A stretch of DNA of 64,000 nt from Perognathus longimembris pacificus. Taxonomy: Eukaryota > Chordata > Mammalia > Rodentia > Heteromyidae. Of the stretch, positions 1 through 11,072 are shown one piece after another (positions within the stretch are counted from its first letter, which is position 1; the number at the start of each line of letters is the position of its first letter). The notes under the pieces are model-generated. The model worked only from the letters and a program-made list of their open reading frames with translations, was not told the DNA's origin and made no database searches. The DNA lies in contig NC_063172.1 in assembly GCF_023159225.1 (NCBI RefSeq), positions 59,330,828 through 59,394,827 of the forward strand. Direction: 5' to 3'. The position numbers and the translations under genes were made by a program.

Positions 1-1224
1 CTTCCCCCGCCCCGCCCCCCTCAGCTGTCCATGACATCAACCTTCTCCAGTGGAAAATCTGCTAGATTTCAAGGTCAGCCCCATCTTGAGAGAACTGCCA
101 TAGTTTCCAGGCCGAGAATCCACATGAAGAAGGGAGCAGCCCTAGACGAGAGCACCCCACATTGCTTCTCGTTCACGAAGATTTCTTCATCAATAAATGT
201 TTCCCAATGCATCTTTTTCTCCTGGTCAGTTTCCAGAGCTCAGAACTCTTCTGATGACTTATTTTCATGGAAAGGATGTGGTAGTCACTTCATTTCGACC
301 TCCTGCGCACCGCTTCTTTGTGGTTCTCTAGTCCCTCTTCATTACACGTGCCCTTCGGGACCCTTCTAGTTCTCAGCCTTTGTCTGATGCTTTCTAGCTT
401 CTCAATTTCTATTTCTATATGAAGAAAATAGTATTTACAGGTGGCTATTACACTCTGATTACTATGCATAAAAAGCATTATGACCTAGGCAATGCACAGT
501 GATTTAGATAATACGAGTATTTGAGTATGAGATGTCAGTGACATCTTCTCAATTTCATGCAATGTTATATTATTATCATTATTATTATTACTGATAAATG
601 GTGGCTACTGAGATGCTGTATTTTACCAAGAACTAGGAAGTAAGGATCATCAGGCTACTAGTTAGGAATTGACTTTGTAAGCAATATGTACTGTGTCAAC
701 GTAAGAATATGAATAAATGAGAACGGTTCCTGAGGAGAGCTGATGGAACTGACTGGGTGTGTTGATGTCTCTAAGGGGCAGTCCATGAGGGGTTTGCTGA
801 GAAGGTAAACTAATGAGAACCACAGAGTCAGTTTTAGCCAAGTCCATGTGTTCACTACCCAGGATGGAGGAGTATCCTGGTACAAGGATGTTGGGGATAG
901 TCTGAGTTGTATGGGTATCTGTTCAGATATAGGTATATCCTGCTACACTTTCTTCATACCATTAGTCTAATTTTATAATTAACTCTGCTGCTCTGAGTCC
1001 ATACACACCAATCATCCTTCTGATGAAAATTTGGCTTCCCCTGTAGCTTGCCATTGAAAAGCAAATTAGCTGGCCACAGCACACAGTGTCCCCTTAGCTT
1101 TGTCCTTCTAAATGAGTACATGGGCATACTGGCACAACACAGCATGAAGACAATGGGGGATAAATTTGAGGCTCTGGAATGGATCTGAAATCAGCGAGGC
1201 TAGGCAAGCTGCTATGTCAAAAGT
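1..1224. other. unassigned non-coding sequence
   Basis: No gene, RNA or repeat recognised. Several open frames of up to about 110 codons occur, but they lack splice sites, start context or family resemblance. Position 1-30 is C-rich; the rest is ordinary AT-rich intergenic sequence. Confidence 0.4.
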
Positions 1225-1310
1225 CACAAAGTACTAGCCTTGAGCAAAAGACAGCACCCAGGCCCTGTTGAAGCCCCTGGACTGGCACCAAAAAAAGAAA
1301 AAGAAAAACA
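1225..1310 (+). repeat. SINE fragment (Geo half only)
   Basis: A 5'-truncated piece of the second SINE monomer: it carries the 'tactagccttgagcaaaag' block, the 'cccaggccct' block and 'ggactgg' followed by an A-rich tail. The ID-like or B1-like head is missing. Confidence 0.6.
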
Positions 1311-1436
1311 TGTCCCAGATAAGTCCCAGAATCACAGGGAATTGTAAATCAATGTTAGCTCACATCCATAATCCCAGTCATGCAAGAGACAGTGATTCTG
1401 AGAGGACTGTGGTCTGATGCCGCCTGATATTACTAC

Positions 1437-1642
1437 TTTTTTTTTTTTTTTTTTTTTGGTCAGTCCTGATGCTTGAACTCCCGGCCTGGGCACTGTCCTC
1501 GGGCTTCCTTTGCACAAGGTTAGCACTCTACCACTTGAACCATAACACCACTTCTGGCTTTTTCTGCTTATATGGTACTGATCGAACCCAGGGCTTCATG
1601 CATGCTAGGCAAGCACTCTACCGCTAAGCCACATTCCCAGCG
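1437..1642 (-). repeat. IDL-Geo SINE, full length
   Basis: On the minus strand it reads from the ID-like head (complement of 'cattcccagcg' at 1632-1642) through a tRNA-type B box (complement of 'gatcgaaccc' near 1580) into the Geo half, and ends in an A-tail seen here as about 21 T at 1437-1457. It is moderately diverged from the younger copies in the window. Confidence 0.85.
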
Positions 1643-2163
1643 CTATATTTTTAAATTTTGATGTAAAATATGTCTCTTATTAAATGAAACATTTTCAAGA
1701 TGGTTTTATTAGGCAGTAACAAATAACCAACATAGAGGATGATTGAAAAAGCTGCCTGCAGGACCTGACAGTCAAAGAGAAGAGAGAGTTGGTACCAGGA
1801 GAGTCAGGGAAGTGGTATCCTCAGAGTCGTGAGAGGAGGTAGGAAGCATGAGGAAACGTCTGAGGGAAGGGCAGTGTGTTCCACCCACTGCGAGCTTATT
1901 AATTTATCACAGTCTGCAGGGACAACTCTGGCACTATTGAGCCTTTCACTGTTTAACAGAGGACTTGGCGTAGTAGTGGAGGTCATAAAGTCCCAGAGCT
2001 TTTACACTTCTACTGGCCAAATATGTCATGAGAGAGATGCTTAGTGGCCAAGGACAAGCATGAACTATCATTTCTAAGCTAGGCAGTTACCAGATATAAA
2101 CACACAAACTGAACCAGCTGGGCAGGCAGAAAGTATATAGGACTCAAGTTGTAGAGAGCTCAA

Positions 2164-2165
<2 letters not shown>

Positions 2166-2207
<42 letters not shown>

Positions 2208-2220
2208 GCACACGCACACA
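2166..2220. repeat. (TG)n / (CA)n microsatellite
   Basis: An almost pure TG dinucleotide run of about 20 units turns into mixed CG/CA steps at its 3' end (gtgcacacgcacaca). Confidence 0.95.
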
Positions 2221-2617
2221 CTGGTGTTTTCGAACTATCCTGTCATGAATGATGTACATCATTTCCTGGGGCTGATGTCTTCCAATTCTGAAGGGCCAAG
2301 TTCTAAAAAGGACTTCAAACATTAATAGGATGGTGCCTCCCACATTATAAGCACGTGAATATTTGTTGAACATGAATAGGAATTAGCAATAAAATGGAGT
2401 GAAACGCTGTTATTTATAAATCGGTACAACCTTTTCAGGAAAGAAAGAAAATAAATAAAAAGTCATAAAGTTAAAAAGACCTTGCCAATAGGGATGGTAG
2501 TAAAACAGGAGGCAAACAGGGCCAAGAGTCACATTGAGGCTTGCACGGGCAGGACAAAATGCTGGGCCAGACAAGAGATTTGAGACAGATTAAGAATCAG
2601 AGATAACATTAAAAAAA

Positions 2618-2672
2618 TTTTTTTCAAATTTTTATTATCAAACTGATGTACAGAGAGGTTACAGTTTTAACA
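2618..2672 (-). mobile_element. short L1 3'-end fragment
   Basis: The stretch has the antisense look of a rodent L1 3' terminus: A/T run, 'tttttattatcaaactgatgt', then 'agaggttacag'. Similar starts occur at about 26931. Only about 55 bp is recognisable. Confidence 0.45.
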
Positions 2673-2921
2673 TTAAAATTTTAAGTCCAGGTCGATCAGA
2701 AAATGCTCACCATGACTAGAAAGCAGAAAATCAAGAAGGGAAGGCAGTTGAGGAATCAGATAACTAATGAGCTGGACTTATGTGCTAAGGAGACACAGGG
2801 TAACAATAGCCATGAGGCAGATGAAACCGTGGAAGCAAATTCTGGGGAAGTCAGGAGTGATTACAAAGATCTAGAGCATAGATATGGCTCAGACCAGTGA
2901 TCTGATTAAAAGAGAAGATTT

Positions 2922-3133
2922 GGGGGCTGGGAATGTAGCTTAGTGGTAAAGAGCTTGCCTAGAATGCATGAGCCCTGGGTTCCATTCCTCAGTACCACAT
3001 AAACAGAAAAAGCCAGAAGTGGCTCAAGTGATAAAGTGCTAGCCTTGAGCAAAAGAAGCTCAGGGAAAGTGCCCAGGCCCTGAGTTCAAGCCTCGGGACT
3101 GGAAAAAGAAAAACAGAACAAAACAAAACAAGA
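2922..3133 (+). repeat. IDL-Geo SINE
   Basis: It begins 'ggggctgggaatgtagctta', has a B-box-like 'gggttccattcc', then a Geo half with 'cttgagcaaaagaagctcag' and an A-rich tail. Older than the SINE at 25990: the A and B boxes carry several substitutions. It sits immediately 5' of an L1 3'UTR fragment. Confidence 0.8.
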
Positions 3134-3275
3134 AAGAAGACTTAGGACACAAGGGGAAAACCAGGAGAGAGCAAGGGAAGGGGTGACATTGTCCAGAAGG
3201 AAATGTGTTCTTTACCAGACTTAAAATAACTGTAACTCTTCTGTACATCACCTTTATAATAACAAAAGGAAATTT
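3134..3275 (+). mobile_element. L1 3'UTR fragment
   Basis: Purine-rich block followed by 'ataactgtaactcttctgtacatcac' (split here: ataactgtaactcttc / tgtacatcac) and 'tttataataa', the typical last part of a rodent-type L1 3'UTR. No ORF2 sequence precedes it. Confidence 0.5.
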
Positions 3276-3495
3276 AAAAGAAGACTTAGCAGGTAGAAAG
3301 CAGGAGGAAAGAACAAGGCTGTATTACCATCAAGCAAAGAGTGACTTGAGGAGGAATATCTGAGGTATCTCAAAATTGCAGATTCACTGACCCCAGCCCA
3401 GACATATTTTTACCAGAAATTTCAAAGAATAGGGGCTCAGAAACTGACATTACAAGAATTCTCCTTTGATTCTTATGATCTGACATGTGTGTGGA

Positions 3496-3552
3496 TATAT
3501 ATATATATATTTATAGTATACATAATATATAACATATATATTATATGTATGT

Positions 3553-3604
<52 letters not shown>
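3496..3604. repeat. (TA)n followed by (TG)n microsatellites
   Basis: An alternating TA tract at about 3496-3550 is followed by about 25 uninterrupted TG units at 3550-3604. Confidence 0.95.
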
Positions 3605-3605
<1 letters not shown>

Positions 3606-4312
3606 AGATCCGGAAAACTTCCGAAAATCATTGGTTGATGGCTAGAAAGGAAAAGAACTGGAAAGGCACCATATTGGACATAAAGAACAAAGAAAAGGAA
3701 AATTTCTTTTGGGATGGAAAAATATTTAACAGGGAGGAAATAATGAAATATAAATGGTAAAGGATGGCTGGTATCTGGGAGAATAGCTTGCTAGACAAGT
3801 CCATCATAAAGCGGCAATTGCTCCAACAGGCAGAGAAGAGCCTTGGTTGTCATCATTAGTCCCCAGCTCGCCAGAAATGGCCTAGCATAGCACAAACTGT
3901 TTATAAGTAATGAGACACAGCACATAGTTACAAGGGCTAACATTAAGGGAAAGGGGGGTGGGGCAGTAGTTTCTTGCTCTTCTTCTACAAGAAAAGGTGA
4001 AAGGTTACACACAAATCGTTTAAACAGGAACAAAATGGGGCTAACGGTTAATAACCAGGCCCTCTGTAGCTACCTAAAAATGGGTCATCTTTTGAGAGAG
4101 ACATGTAGGGAATTTTTAATAATATAATTACACAGAAATGTGAGCTCTTGCTTTTCTTTCAATTGTGTCTGAGCTATCTTGTGCACTGTTTACAGTTTTA
4201 GAGACAATGAGGTAAGAACCTTTGTAGAAACAACAAAAACTTTGTTCCATTGGTTCTGAATTTTAAAGCCATATATTAATAGATTGGAAAGTTGTAGATT
4301 CTACTTTTTATG
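3605..4312. other. unassigned non-coding sequence
   Basis: No recognisable repeat, RNA or exon. Open frames on the minus strand of up to 80 codons look random. Confidence 0.35.
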
Positions 4313-4397
4313 ATTTTTTGGGTAGTACGAGGCTTTGAACTCAGAGCCTTTCACTTGCTAGGCAAGTACTCTATCATTTGAGTTATTTCCCTCAGCC
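4313..4397 (-). repeat. ID-like SINE monomer
   Basis: Single tRNA-derived half without the Geo half. The minus-strand B box corresponds to 'gctttgaactc' and the 5' end to 'cctcagcc' at about 4391. Confidence 0.6.
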
Positions 4398-4402
4398 TGA
4401 GT

Positions 4403-4422
4403 CTGTGTGTGTGTGTGTTGTG

Positions 4423-4462
<40 letters not shown>
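4403..4462. repeat. (TG)n microsatellite
   Basis: TG repeat interrupted by two 'ttg' steps near 4419-4427. It lies directly between two minus-strand SINEs, at the A-tail side of the downstream one. Confidence 0.95.
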
Positions 4463-4464
<2 letters not shown>

Positions 4465-4666
4465 TGGTCCTGGGGCTGAAACTCATGGCCTGGGCACTGT
4501 CCCTAAGCTGCTTTTGCTACTACATGAGCCACAGCTCCACTTCCAGCTTTTTGTTGATTAATTGGTGATAAGAATCTCACAGACTTTCCTGCCAGGCCTG
4601 ACTTTGAGCCATGATCCTCAGAACTCAGTCTCTGAGTAGCGAGGATTACCTCAGCCCTGGTTACTT
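4463..4666 (-). repeat. B1-Geo composite SINE
   Basis: Minus-strand element. Its Geo half is the complement of 4463-4545 ('tcctggggctgaaactca', 'gagccacagctccactt'). Its B1-like head is the complement of 4555-4666 ('ggattacctcagccctgg'). The junction is the AATTA-type linker 'gattaattggtgataagaat'. Confidence 0.75.
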
Positions 4667-4772
4667 TATTTCTCAGATAGAAAGTCTCACTTTTGGCCAA
4701 CCTCAGACGGTAATCCTCCTAACATTACCTCTCTTGTAGCTGGGATAACAATCATGCACCACCACACTGGCT
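4667..4772 (-). repeat. B1-like SINE remnant
   Basis: Reads 'cctctcttgtagctgggata' and 'catgcaccaccacactggc', the complement of a B1 5' head. Strongly diverged. Confidence 0.6.
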
Positions 4773-4794
4773 TGTTCTTTGAAATACATTTTTG

Positions 4795-5098
4795 AGTATG
4801 TTTTTTTCTTGGTGATGTTTATTTTTCTTATCTTTACTTATAAAAAGGGGTTTCAACTCAACATGTCAGCTTATGAGTACAATATTATGTCACTCCCTTT
4901 CATCATTCTTGCCCATCTCTCCCAACCCCATCCCATCCCCTTAAGTTACTTAGTTTCATTCACCTATGTACAGTGATGATGACTGCATTTTCCCACCCTC
5001 CCTCTCTCCATTTGTCAACCTCCTCCCCTTGACATCCTTCCCTCCCCTTGACATCCTTCCCTCCCCTTGACATCCATCCCTCCCCTTGACACTGCACA
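4795..5098 (-). mobile_element. possible L1 3'UTR, antisense, with a 19-bp tandem repeat
   Basis: A strongly pyrimidine-rich plus strand follows a T-rich start, as in antisense L1 3'UTR sequence. Within it, about four copies of a 19-bp unit (tccccttgacatccttccc) lie in tandem at about 5022-5093. The L1 assignment rests on composition only. Confidence 0.35.
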
Positions 5099-5099
5099 T

Positions 5100-5192
5100 G
5101 ACATTTTTTTCTCAGACTGCCTTCAAATCATAATCCTCCCGTCTCCCCTTCCTACGTAGGTTACAGATGTGCACTACCGCTCCTGTCCCCAT
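5100..5192 (-). repeat. B1-like SINE remnant
   Basis: Complement of a B1 head: 'cttcctacgtaggttacaga' and 'gtgcactaccgctcctgtcc'. Heavily diverged. Confidence 0.45.
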
Positions 5193-5771
5193 TTCCAGAT
5201 TCTTTTCAAAGCAGAAAGGGCGACAGTAACTTAGTTGGCAGCAATAATAGCCTCTGATTGCTATGGAAGCAGAAGTGTGTTCTGGCAGAGATTAAGAGAA
5301 ATATTATGGAGTTTGATCAGGTTCTCCACATTTGCTTTCTTGACTCAAAAAGAAAACAGAAGGGATATTCTCCAGGGGGGTTGCCAACAATACACTAACA
5401 GAAGGCAATGCTGATAAGGCTGCTACCTGATGGTTGGTGAGAGCCGCTGCTTAATTCAAGATGCAATGGCTTCAGGAAGCAGGTGGACATGTGACCATGC
5501 TGTTGAGAGATCGCACAGAGCTGAGCAATTCCATCTCTAAGATGCCAAGTTCAGTCTTAGGACACCTGGTGGCAAGTCCTTCTGTCAAGGCTGCAAATGC
5601 AACTGTCACAGCCCTGTCGTGTCCATGCATGCCCACCATGGCCTGCCTCTCGCATGATAGGAAACCCCCAGCCTGAATGTGCCGTATGGGTGCTCTACGC
5701 AGAAGACAGATGAGGACGACGGGCCCAGCACATCAGCAAGTACCCTAGAATTTAGCTTCAATAGTAGACAT

Positions 5772-5985
5772 GTATCCAGGCATCAGTGGCTCATGCTTGT
5801 AATCCTAGCTCCTCGGAAGGCTGAAATCTGGAGAATTACAGTTCAAAGACAGCAGAAGAGTTCATGAGACTCCATCGCCAGTTAACCAGCAAAAAGCAAG
5901 GGTAGAAGAATAAGCTCAAGTGGCAGTGTCGTGACCAAGAAAGCTTAGCAAGTGAAAACCTCTGAGTTCAATCTCTGCTGTTGAT
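5772..5985 (+). repeat. B1-Geo composite SINE
   Basis: Head 'aggcatcagtggctcatgct' then 'tgtaatcctagctcctcgga', linker 'cgccagttaaccagcaaaaa', and a decayed Geo half. It runs directly into a purine repeat. Confidence 0.75.
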
Positions 5986-5989
5986 GACA

Positions 5990-6069
5990 GGGAAAGAGAG
6001 AGAAGGAGGGAGAGAGAAAGAGAGAGACAGAGACAGAGACAGAGAGACAGAGAGACAAAGAAAGAGAGG
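5990..6069. repeat. (GA)/(GACA) purine-rich simple repeat
   Basis: gagaga/agacagag repeat at the 3' end of a B1-Geo SINE, immediately before an L1 insertion. Confidence 0.85.
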
Positions 6070-7015
6070 GGGATATATGCTGAACTCAGGCAACAACAAA
6101 TGCTGGAGGGGATGCGGGGAAAGAGGAACCCTTCTCCATTGTTGGTGGGAGTGCAAATTAGTACAACCACTTTGGAGAACAGTATGGAGGTTTCTCAAAA
6201 AGCTCAATAAAGACCTACCCTATGACCCAGCCATACCACTCCTAGGCATCTATCCTGAACAGCAGGTCCCAAGACATCAAAAAGACATTTGTACTTCCAT
6301 GTTTATCGTGGCACAATTCACAATAGCCAAAATATGGAAACAACCCAGATGCCCCTCCACAGATGAATGGATCCAAAAAATATGGTACCTATACACAATG
6401 GAACACTACATAGCGATTAGGAATGGTGAAATATTGTCATTCACAGGGAAATGGTCAGAACTTGAACAAATAATGTTGAGCGAGACAAGCCTAGTACACA
6501 GAAAACAAAGGGACATGATCTCCCTGATATATGACTGTTAAGAAAGGGAGACGGAGAGACAGTAGAGACCACCAGGTCTGTGAAACCAAAAACTGCTTGT
6601 CAAATGGTATTTCCCACAGGATTGGGGCAGCGACCCAACAGTATGTAACTAAAACCAAACAATTACTCAACATATAAAGGTCAAAATTTGACCTCTCAGT
6701 GGAATACAATAGCTCAAAAGCTATGTATGTACGTTCATATAAGACTAGTGTCGACATATTGTCTAATATTGACATTACATTTAAAACCCTAGACGAATTT
6801 TCTTGGGCTTGGCCACGTGGATACTGTATATGTTCTTGATACATTGTGTATTGTATATATGTCTACCTGACCTAGGGAAGGGAAAGAAAAACAGGGTGTA
6901 AGATATCACAAGAAATGTACACACTGCCCTACTATGTAACTGTACCCTTTTTGCACAACACCTTGTCAAAAAAAATTGTGTTCAATTAATAAATAAATTA
7001 AATTTTTTTTAAAAA
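6070..7015 (+). mobile_element. 5'-truncated L1 (ORF2 C-terminus plus long 3'UTR)
   Basis: Positions 6076-6540 encode the C-terminal end of L1 ORF2, with the Cys-rich signature ([20 protein letters not shown]) and 'YDPAIPLLGIYP', ending at a stop at 6541. A 3'UTR of about 470 bp follows, ending in an A/T-rich tail. A probable target duplication, AAAGAAAGAG, lies before about 6068 and after about 7015. Relative to the L1 at 47193, this copy has about 240 extra bases inside the 3'UTR (about 6585-6822). The element is a dead fragment with no ORF1, endonuclease or reverse transcriptase. Confidence 0.85.
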
Positions 7016-7024
7016 AAGAAAGAG

Positions 7025-7233
7025 GGCTGGGGATATAGCCTAGTGGCAAGAGTGCCTGCCTCGGATACACGAGGCCCTAGGTTCGATTCCCCAGCACCAC
7101 ATATACAGAAAACGGCCAGAAGCGGCGCTGTGGCTCAAGTGGCAGAGTGCTAGCCTTGAGCGGGAAGAAGCCAGGGACAGTGCTCAGGCCCGGAGTCCAA
7201 GGCCCAGGACTGGCCAAAAAAAAAAAAAAAAAA
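7025..7233 (+). repeat. IDL-Geo SINE, young
   Basis: Near-consensus copy. It starts 'ggctggggatatagcctagt', has a perfect tRNA B box GGTTCGATTCC at about 7080, a Geo half with 'gcggcgctgtggctcaagtg', and a pure A-tail of about 18. It landed in the tail or target duplication of the preceding L1. Confidence 0.9.
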
Positions 7234-7482
7234 GAGACGGGCAAAGTGTCATGGGATATACAAGGCTAGTACTTCTGTACTTACATTGTGTATTTGCCTC
7301 CAGCTCAGAAACAATTTCCATGGTTATTTTTCACCATGGAATCATTTGATTTGTTTAGGTTTGCATTAAACCATGATTGATGAAAGGAGTAGTAAGCCTC
7401 AGGTGACTCCTACAGGACTTCTAAAAGCTGAAGCTTCAATTGCTTGCTTGGCTCTTACTCTGTCACTGTCCTAGCCCTGCCT

Positions 7483-7618
7483 CCTTTCCTTGGCTGGTTA
7501 ATTGGAGATGAATCTAACAAGCTTTCTGCCCAGACTGGCTTCAAACTATGATCCTTCTGACCTCAGCTTGCTGAATATCTAGAATTACAAGCATGAGACA
7601 CTGGTGCCTGGCTTGTGT
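7483..7618 (-). repeat. B1-like SINE head
   Basis: Complement reads into the B1 head ('tctagaattacaagcatgag', 'actggtgcctggc') with the linker 'ttaattggagatgaat'. Confidence 0.65.
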
Positions 7619-7629
7619 GAATAAGTTAT

Positions 7630-7790
7630 AAACTAAACTTTTTCATTAGTATTTATAGGTAATATAAATTATAATATACTATATAAGTATATAATATATA
7701 TTTTGCCTATATAAAATAGACATATATGTAAATATGTGAGATGTATAAATATATAGGAAAATAAACAGTATATATACTCAAGGTTTCATA
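7630..7790. other. AT-rich low-complexity region
   Basis: Mostly TA/ATA steps with no gene or repeat family recognised. Confidence 0.7.
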
Positions 7791-7911
7791 TATCCACTAA
7801 GGATCTTGGAATGTATTCAGCTCCAAAGGAAGAGGTGGTGGTAGGGACTACAAGACACTTAAAATAAATGAGGAAAATTCTATTATAAATTCTTTTGTAC
7901 ATAGAAGACAA

Positions 7912-7915
7912 TTCT

Positions 7916-7947
<32 letters not shown>

Positions 7948-7999
7948 TTCTTCTTCTTCTTCTTCTTCTTCTTCTTCTTCTTCTTCTTCTTCTTCTTTT
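7912..7999. repeat. (TTC)n / (GAA)n microsatellite
   Basis: About 28 TTC units abut the T side (A-tail) of the next minus-strand SINE, as if grown from its tail. Confidence 0.95.
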
Positions 8000-8194
8000 T
8001 GCCAGTCCTGGGCCTTGGACTCAGGGTCTGAGCACTGTCCCTGGCTTCCTTTTGCTGAAGGCTAGCACTCTGCCACTTGAGCCACAGTGCTGCTTCTGGC
8101 TGTTTTCTATATATGTGGTGCTGGGGAATTGAACCCAGGGCTTCATGTATAGGAGGCAAGCACTCTTGCTACTAGGCCATATTCCCAGCCCCAA
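8000..8194 (-). repeat. IDL-Geo SINE
   Basis: Complement of a near-consensus element: 'gccagtcctgggccttggac' at its 3' side and 'aggccatattcccagcccc' at its 5' end. Confidence 0.9.
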
Positions 8195-8530
8195 AATTCT
8201 TTTGAATAAAAAAATACTCCTGTCATTTGTACCTTACAAATGTATAAGTTCTATTTGTAGCACATTTAAATAAAGAAATGCACTTTTGACCATAAGCAAC
8301 CAAATTTTATTTCTGGCGATTTCTCCAGCAGGAAGCTGGCCCCTGACACTGTCTGCCAGGTAGGGCACTTTTGCCTGGCGGAAGAAAAGATCTGTGTGAA
8401 TGAAATACGGTGACGCCTGGGAGACTATGGGACAGAGGAAAGGTCAGGGGACAGGGGATGGAAAGAGGCCCCAGATACTGGGGACAAAATCATAGGCATC
8501 TTAAGCAGACAATCTCAGAATGGAAAATGA

Positions 8531-8575
<45 letters not shown>
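8531..8575. repeat. (CA)n microsatellite
   Basis: About 22 CA units, followed by degenerate CA/TG-rich sequence to about 8660. Confidence 0.95.
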
Positions 8576-8577
<2 letters not shown>

Positions 8578-8659
8578 TGCAGACATGTACATGCCCACAC
8601 TAACACACAAACAGCATGTGTGTACGTAAGTACCCATGCCACATACCCATGCAGACATG

Positions 8660-9285
8660 CTCACAGGCCATTGGAAGCCACAGCAGAGATAGTGAGATAA
8701 ATTGAAGTGACATTCAGCTTCGGCCACAGGATGAGTTGCTTAGAAAAAGCTCATGGATGAACAGAACTGAATGTCTCAACATACTCCTATAGTCTGAAAA
8801 TGGTCCTTGTAGACATGTTTGGTAGATGATTCATATCAAACATCATACCGCTTTCACATACCTGAATTCTTTTAACAAAAACACACCAAGAAAGCTGATT
8901 TAGCTTAATATCAATATACTAAAACAGAAGAGTCCTGAAATGTTTGACAGAAACACTATGATTGTGGCTCAGGCTATAGTAAAACAAATTTTATTACCAT
9001 TAAAATTATGTTCATATAAAATTTTCAGAACACGGCACAATAAAAGCTAAGATTCTAGAGCATGTGTGAAACTAAAACAAGAGTGGGGAGATCGCAAAAA
9101 TCCCACTGAGTGATAGAGGTAAATAGTCATGTGAAAACTGAGTCAGGCTCCCAGGTACAAGAGACAGTGTGAAGAAGACCCACAACCTAAAACCTCGGCC
9201 CTCAGGGGAAGGCTCCCCTCTTTCAGGAGGCTGCTTCAGGGTCCCAGTGTTGTTTCAAGACAAGATCACAAAAGGGAATAACCTT
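8660..9285. other. unassigned non-coding sequence
   Basis: No supported exon, RNA or repeat seen. Confidence 0.35.
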
Positions 9286-9286
9286 T

Positions 9287-9560
9287 AAACCAGGCGTTGT
9301 GGCTCATGCCTGTAATCCTAGCTACTCAGGAGGCTGAGATCTAGGATAAAGGATGGAAGCCAGCCAGAGACACACAAATCTGAGAGTCTCTTAACTTCAC
9401 TTAAGCAGCAAAATGCCAGAAGTGGAGGTGTGGCTCAACTGGTAGACTGCCAGCCTTTTCTTAAGCAGAAAAAGTGGTAGAGCACTGGTCTTGAGCACAA
9501 AGAGGCTCAGGCCTCCAGGCCCTGAGGTCAAGCCCTAGGACCACCAAAACACAACAAAAT
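9287..9560 (+). repeat. B1-Geo composite SINE with internal Geo duplication
   Basis: The head 'ccaggcgttgtggctcatgc' and 'cctagctactcaggaggctg' is well preserved. The Geo half is longer than usual because the 'tggtagagcactggtcttga' segment is partly repeated (about 9440-9505). A-rich tail to 9560. Confidence 0.8.
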
Positions 9561-9664
9561 AATCATATCGCAATTATCCTACTGAGACTGGCTTACTCAC
9601 TAGCACCAAACGTTCAAGTTTTCAGGCATGTCATACGACCTGTCAAATTTTCTTTTATTTATTT

Positions 9665-9736
9665 ATTTTTTTCCAGAGCTGAGGACTGAACTCGCCAGGC
9701 AGACACTCTTCCACTGAGCTAAATCCCCAGCCCCAG
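9665..9736 (-). repeat. ID-like SINE monomer
   Basis: Complement of 'ggggctggggatttagctca' at its 5' end (9717-9736). Tail is T-rich on the plus strand. Confidence 0.65.
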
Positions 9737-10340
9737 ACCTGTAAATTTCCTGTCCTGCTTTTTTTTTAAGTTGTATCCTTGGTGCCTTCATTAAATCTTG
9801 GTCCTTCTTCTAGAGGTCTCTGGAGGTGCCCGGCACTCTACAATCCTTCTCAGCCTTGATCCTTTTCCAGTCTTGATTAAGGCAAAGACATTTTCACACT
9901 TAAGGACCATTCGATAATCAGATTTTCTGTAAATAAATCTCTGCCAAGTCTCTGATGTTTACAAAGGCTTTTGTATACCGAAACAGTCAAGTAAAAAAAA
10001 AAAAAAACTGTGCTGAATTTTGCATATTTTCACCCTCTTTTTAAAAGGCTATCACTAGGCGCAACTTTAACCTCTCAGGCTTAGTTTACTAGCTGGTATG
10101 TAATTGCTACTAAATGAACATTTTCTGAAGGAATTTGTAAGAAACATAACTCTCCTTCTCGCATTTTCATGGTTGCTCAAAATTGAGCAGCTAAACTGGA
10201 AATAACAGAATGTGTGAATAATTTCCTCTTCTGCCCTCCAAAAATAGCCTAATATGATTCTGCCACCCCCATAAAGCGATCAATGACCATGATACGCTAA
10301 TACCAAGTAAAGATTAGCTCACTTAGGGAAAAGAAGATTT

Positions 10341-10452
10341 GGCCAAGTGTGGTAATGTATGGCCATAATCTTAGCATTTGAGAGGCTGAGATGAGAATCA
10401 CGAATTCAAGGCCAGCACTGGCTACATATCAAGACTCTATCTCAAAAATCCA
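10341..10452 (+). repeat. B1-like SINE
   Basis: B1 organisation: 'ccaagtgtggtaatgtatgg', 'tttgagaggctgagatgaga', 'attcaaggccagcac', 'agactctatctcaaaa'. No Geo half follows; a GATA/ACAC-rich simple stretch does. Confidence 0.75.
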
Positions 10453-11072
10453 ACAAATAGATACACACATAAATAGATGCAGATGCATAGATAGATAGAT
10501 GATAAACAGATAAATTTGAAAATGATATGACAAAAGAAAGAACATGCTGGCTGGTGTAGCAACTTTGCCTTGGCAAAATGATAGTTGCTTTCTCTATCAC
10601 TCTCAAAAACCCCTGAATACAAGACTTCAGTTCCAAGAACTGTAAGGATTAGGTCTCTGTGTAAAGCCGACCCAGGCTGACAGAAGGTGACTTACTGTCT
10701 TAACTTCTAATTCTCAGGGGCTTTAAGGCAACTAGCATGTTTCTGGAACCATGGAGCTGGCCTGGAAACACATGAGGGTAGCTATAAAAACAAACAAACA
10801 CTGCAACTAAATGCTGTACTACATTGTGTGAAAGAGCCATTGGGAGCAAAATATCAATAGACTAATAAACCATCCTTCCTGATGGCCACCTGCGATACTG
10901 TCCAGGTTCCCAGTGCCATTTGAACATGTTGCAAACATTGGCACAATGTACCATAACTAGCAAGAACCTAGTATTAGAACAGAAATATAAATGCAAATAA
11001 GATGTGCTGACACAAATGTACAAAGAAAACGCATGATGACCTGTTTGCAGAGTCAATAACCATGTTTCCTTT

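Noticed and set aside
31..369. 112-codon open frame at the window start
   Set aside because: No homology recognised, no convincing start or splice context, low-complexity composition.
5022..5093. CRISPR-like array
   Set aside because: Direct repeats have no spacers, and the genome is mammalian.
5981..6541. 186-codon open frame as a host gene
   Set aside because: The C-terminal part is L1 ORF2; the N-terminal part is a purine simple repeat. It is a transposon fragment.
7025..7100. tRNA gene suggested by a perfect B box
   Set aside because: The A and B boxes belong to the ID-like SINE half. No tRNA cloverleaf or anticodon arm is present.
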